Source of the DNA: Pseudobacter sp.
GTDB taxonomy: Bacteria > Bacteroidota > Bacteroidia > Chitinophagales > Chitinophagaceae
NCBI GenBank assembly: GCA_017849455.1
Contig: JAFIGX010000025.1
Location: forward strand, 62,001 to 126,000
Direction: 5' to 3'
DNA length: 64,000 nucleotides
Of this stretch, positions 62,430 through 64,000 are shown piece by piece. The translations under genes were made by a program, and so were the position numbers. The notes below the pieces were generated by a model. The model saw only the letters and a list, made by a program, of their open reading frames with translations. It was not told where the DNA came from and did not search any database. Numbering within the stretch: the first letter of the stretch is position 1; each line of letters opens with the position of its first letter.

Positions 62430-63818
62430 ATGAAACGCATAAATAATAGTCTCTATTTGCTGATAGCGGTAATGGCACTGGGCGGCTGTAAGAAAGAGTT
62501 GCAGCAGGATGATCCGACCAAGATTATTGACACGAAAGCCTTTACAACCTTCGAACATGTACAACTGGGTGTAAACGGCGCTTTTGGCCGATACGGGGCT
62601 TATTCAACAGATATGTATGCAAATGCCCTCGTTTCCGATGAAGGCAAGCTCGGAATAAATAACAGTGGTCAGGGCGCATTGACCTACCGGTATCAATACA
62701 GCTCAGACAATACCACAGGTGGGGATGTAATTGCCGGCTATTTCCCCTATTATAGCCTCATCGACCAGGTAAACAGGGTGCTGCCGTGGATATATACTGT
62801 AACCGCCACTCCCGATCAATTGCCTAGGAGAGATATTGTTAAAGGCCAGTTGTTGGCGCTGCGTGCCGCCGCACACTTCGCCGTGCTTCAGGCTTTTTGT
62901 AAAAACTATAACCCATCCGGGGTAGGGGTTCCAATTATGATACAACTCGATCCATCTGCTAAGCCCAAACGAAATACAATGGGTGAGGTTATGGCTCAGA
63001 TCGAAGCGGACTTTGCCCAGGCAAAAACACTGTTGCCGGCAGTGACTCCGGCTACTTTTTCCGACACAGTATTCAATAAGGTAAATATTGCAGCCTACCA
63101 GGCGAGGGCAGCCCTTTACAAAGGGGACTATCCTGCGGCTATTACTTACAGCACTGAGGTTATCAGCTCAGGAGTTAAGCCTCTGGTGAACGGATCGGAT
63201 TTTGCCGGGATCTGGACAGACGCCAATTTTAATGAAACATTGTTCCGCGTTCGTTACACGACCAATACGATCGGAAGTTTGTGGACAGCGGGCGCCAACA
63301 TTTATATAGCGCCTTCCGATAAACTGGTAGCGTCCTATGGCGCCGGTGACATACGCAAAGCCGCTTATATCGGTACAACCGGAGGCAACAATTATGTCAA
63401 CAAATTCTATGTTTCTTCAAGAGGAGCCAGGATAGTTGATATAAAGGCTTGCCGTATAGCTGAAATGTACCTGATCAGGGCAGAAGCCAATGCAAAGAAA
63501 GCTTCCCCTGACGTTACTGCCGGTGCAGCAGACCTGAATGCGCTGCGTGCAATGCGTATTACAGGGTATACTCCTGTAACATTTGCTTCTCCTGACGACC
63601 TGATCACAGCGGTTCTGGCTGAGAGGTTCAAAGAGCTTTGCTTCGAAGGGTTCCGTTTCTATGACCTGAGACGCAATGGTCTTCCCGTTCAGCGAATTGC
63701 TTCAGATGCCAGTGCTGATTGGCTGACATTGCCTGCCACTTCCTACAAGTTTGTATTCCCGATCCCACAGGATGAAATGAATGCAAATCCGAACATGACC
63801 CAAAATGACGGATATTAA
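62430..63818 (+). CDS. SusD/RagB-family nutrient-binding lipoprotein
   Basis: A 462-residue SusD homologue with lipobox ALGGC (Cys20). The TPR-like core appears in YFPYYSLIDQVNRVLPWI, GQLLALRAAAHFAVLQAF and AAYQARAALYKGDYPAAITY; the end has CRIAEMYLIRAEANAKK and LAERFKELCFEGFRFYDLRRNG. It starts 19 bp after the split SusC. It is only distantly similar to the first SusD, so the two loci probably take up different substrates. The next lipoprotein gene starts 19 bp later. Confidence 0.94.
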   Translation: MKRINNSLYLLIAVMALGGCKKELQQDDPTKIIDTKAFTTFEHVQLGVNGAFGRYGAYSTDMYANALVSDEGKLGINNSGQGALTYRYQYSSDNTTGGDVIAGYFPYYSLIDQVNRVLPWIYTVTATPDQLPRRDIVKGQLLALRAAAHFAVLQAFCKNYNPSGVGVPIMIQLDPSAKPKRNTMGEVMAQIEADFAQAKTLLPAVTPATFSDTVFNKVNIAAYQARAALYKGDYPAAITYSTEVISSGVKPLVNGSDFAGIWTDANFNETLFRVRYTTNTIGSLWTAGANIYIAPSDKLVASYGAGDIRKAAYIGTTGGNNYVNKFYVSSRGARIVDIKACRIAEMYLIRAEANAKKASPDVTAGAADLNALRAMRITGYTPVTFASPDDLITAVLAERFKELCFEGFRFYDLRRNGLPVQRIASDASADWLTLPATSYKFVFPIPQDEMNANPNMTQNDGY

Positions 63819-63837
63819 TCCCTAAAAAAATAATTAT

Positions 63838-64000
63838 ATGAAAATGCGAAACTATAAACTCATTACTGGCCTTGTGGCAGTTCTTGGGATTGCTATGGCG
63901 GGTTGTGATAAAACCAAACCATATTCTGTCGATACCCCGCCTGCCCAGGTGCATTTCACTAATACTGCAGGTTCCAGCTCACAGTATGTGGCCTACTTTG
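63838..64000 (+). CDS. Lipoprotein of the second SusCD operon, cut by the window edge
   Basis: The first 54 codons of a gene that runs past the end of the window. It starts MKMRNYKLITGLV and has a lipobox AMAGC (Cys near 22), then TPPAQVHFTNTAGSSSQYVAYF. Its place just after SusD fits a surface glycan-binding (SusE/F-like) or DUF1735/DUF4843-type lipoprotein, but too little is present to choose. Confidence 0.75.
   Translation, partial: MKMRNYKLITGLVAVLGIAMAGCDKTKPYSVDTPPAQVHFTNTAGSSSQYVAYF

Noticed and set aside
1..64000. tRNA, rRNA, tmRNA, intact transposase or integrase genes
   Set aside because: I looked through the intergenic regions and the translated frames and saw none that could be supported.

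Overview
The window reads as a chromosomal segment of a Bacteroidota bacterium, most likely Chitinophagales/Chitinophagaceae. The support is two tandem SusC/SusD outer-membrane uptake pairs, a PorZ-like type IX secretion protein with a C-terminal sorting domain, a DUF1800/DUF1501 pair, a CarB without the usual C-terminal allosteric domain, SPII lipoproteins, and TAnnTTTG promoter boxes ahead of several genes. No rRNA, tRNA, CRISPR array or intact insertion sequence was seen.

Layout. 1-3.9 kb: purH and a ComEC-type DNA channel, both minus strand. 3.9-10.2 kb: a signalling island with a 168-aa soluble protein of unknown function, three paralogous seven-helix membrane proteins in visibly AT-rich DNA, a decayed DUF4160/DUF2442 gene pair between the second and third paralog, then a histidine kinase with no sensor domain and a NarL/LuxR-type response regulator. 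10.4-20.4 kb: carB, a small membrane protein, an M23 peptidase, a Bcp peroxiredoxin, an operon of cytochrome-like lipoprotein, OB-fold protein, YceI and DUF5777 barrel, a coiled-coil protein with 11-residue repeats, and birA. 20.4-28.7 kb: rsfS-ftsH-LUD, a gamma-glutamylcyclotransferase-like protein, an LpxH-like phosphatase, an exported propeller-like protein, an MscS channel, a repeat-rich exported protein and a MerR regulator. 29-39.3 kb: gyrB, a secreted glycosidase-like protein, a 67-aa protein, DUF1501/DUF1800, an outer-membrane barrel, serS and a GNAT enzyme. 39.4-53.9 kb: cyclophilin, DUF885 peptidase-like protein, gcvH, an ECF sigma/anti-sigma pair, VanZ, DUF937-like protein, prfA, amidohydrolase, recO, porZ and an MMPL/RND exporter. 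54.3-64 kb: two SusCD loci. The second SusC is split by a one-base frameshift, and a lipoprotein gene runs off the right edge.

How the parts may work together. Most of the window is housekeeping: purine and pyrimidine synthesis, translation, protein quality control, gyrase, glycine cleavage. The accessory interest lies in three places. The first is the 4.6-10.2 kb island, where separate seven-helix proteins may feed a kinase that lacks its own sensor. The second is a scattered set of long hairpins built from short quasi-tandem words, different at each site. They sit at or just after stop codons, and one relative lies in frame inside birA. The third is the pair of SusCD loci, which share promoter-like sequence and near-identical SusC N-termini.
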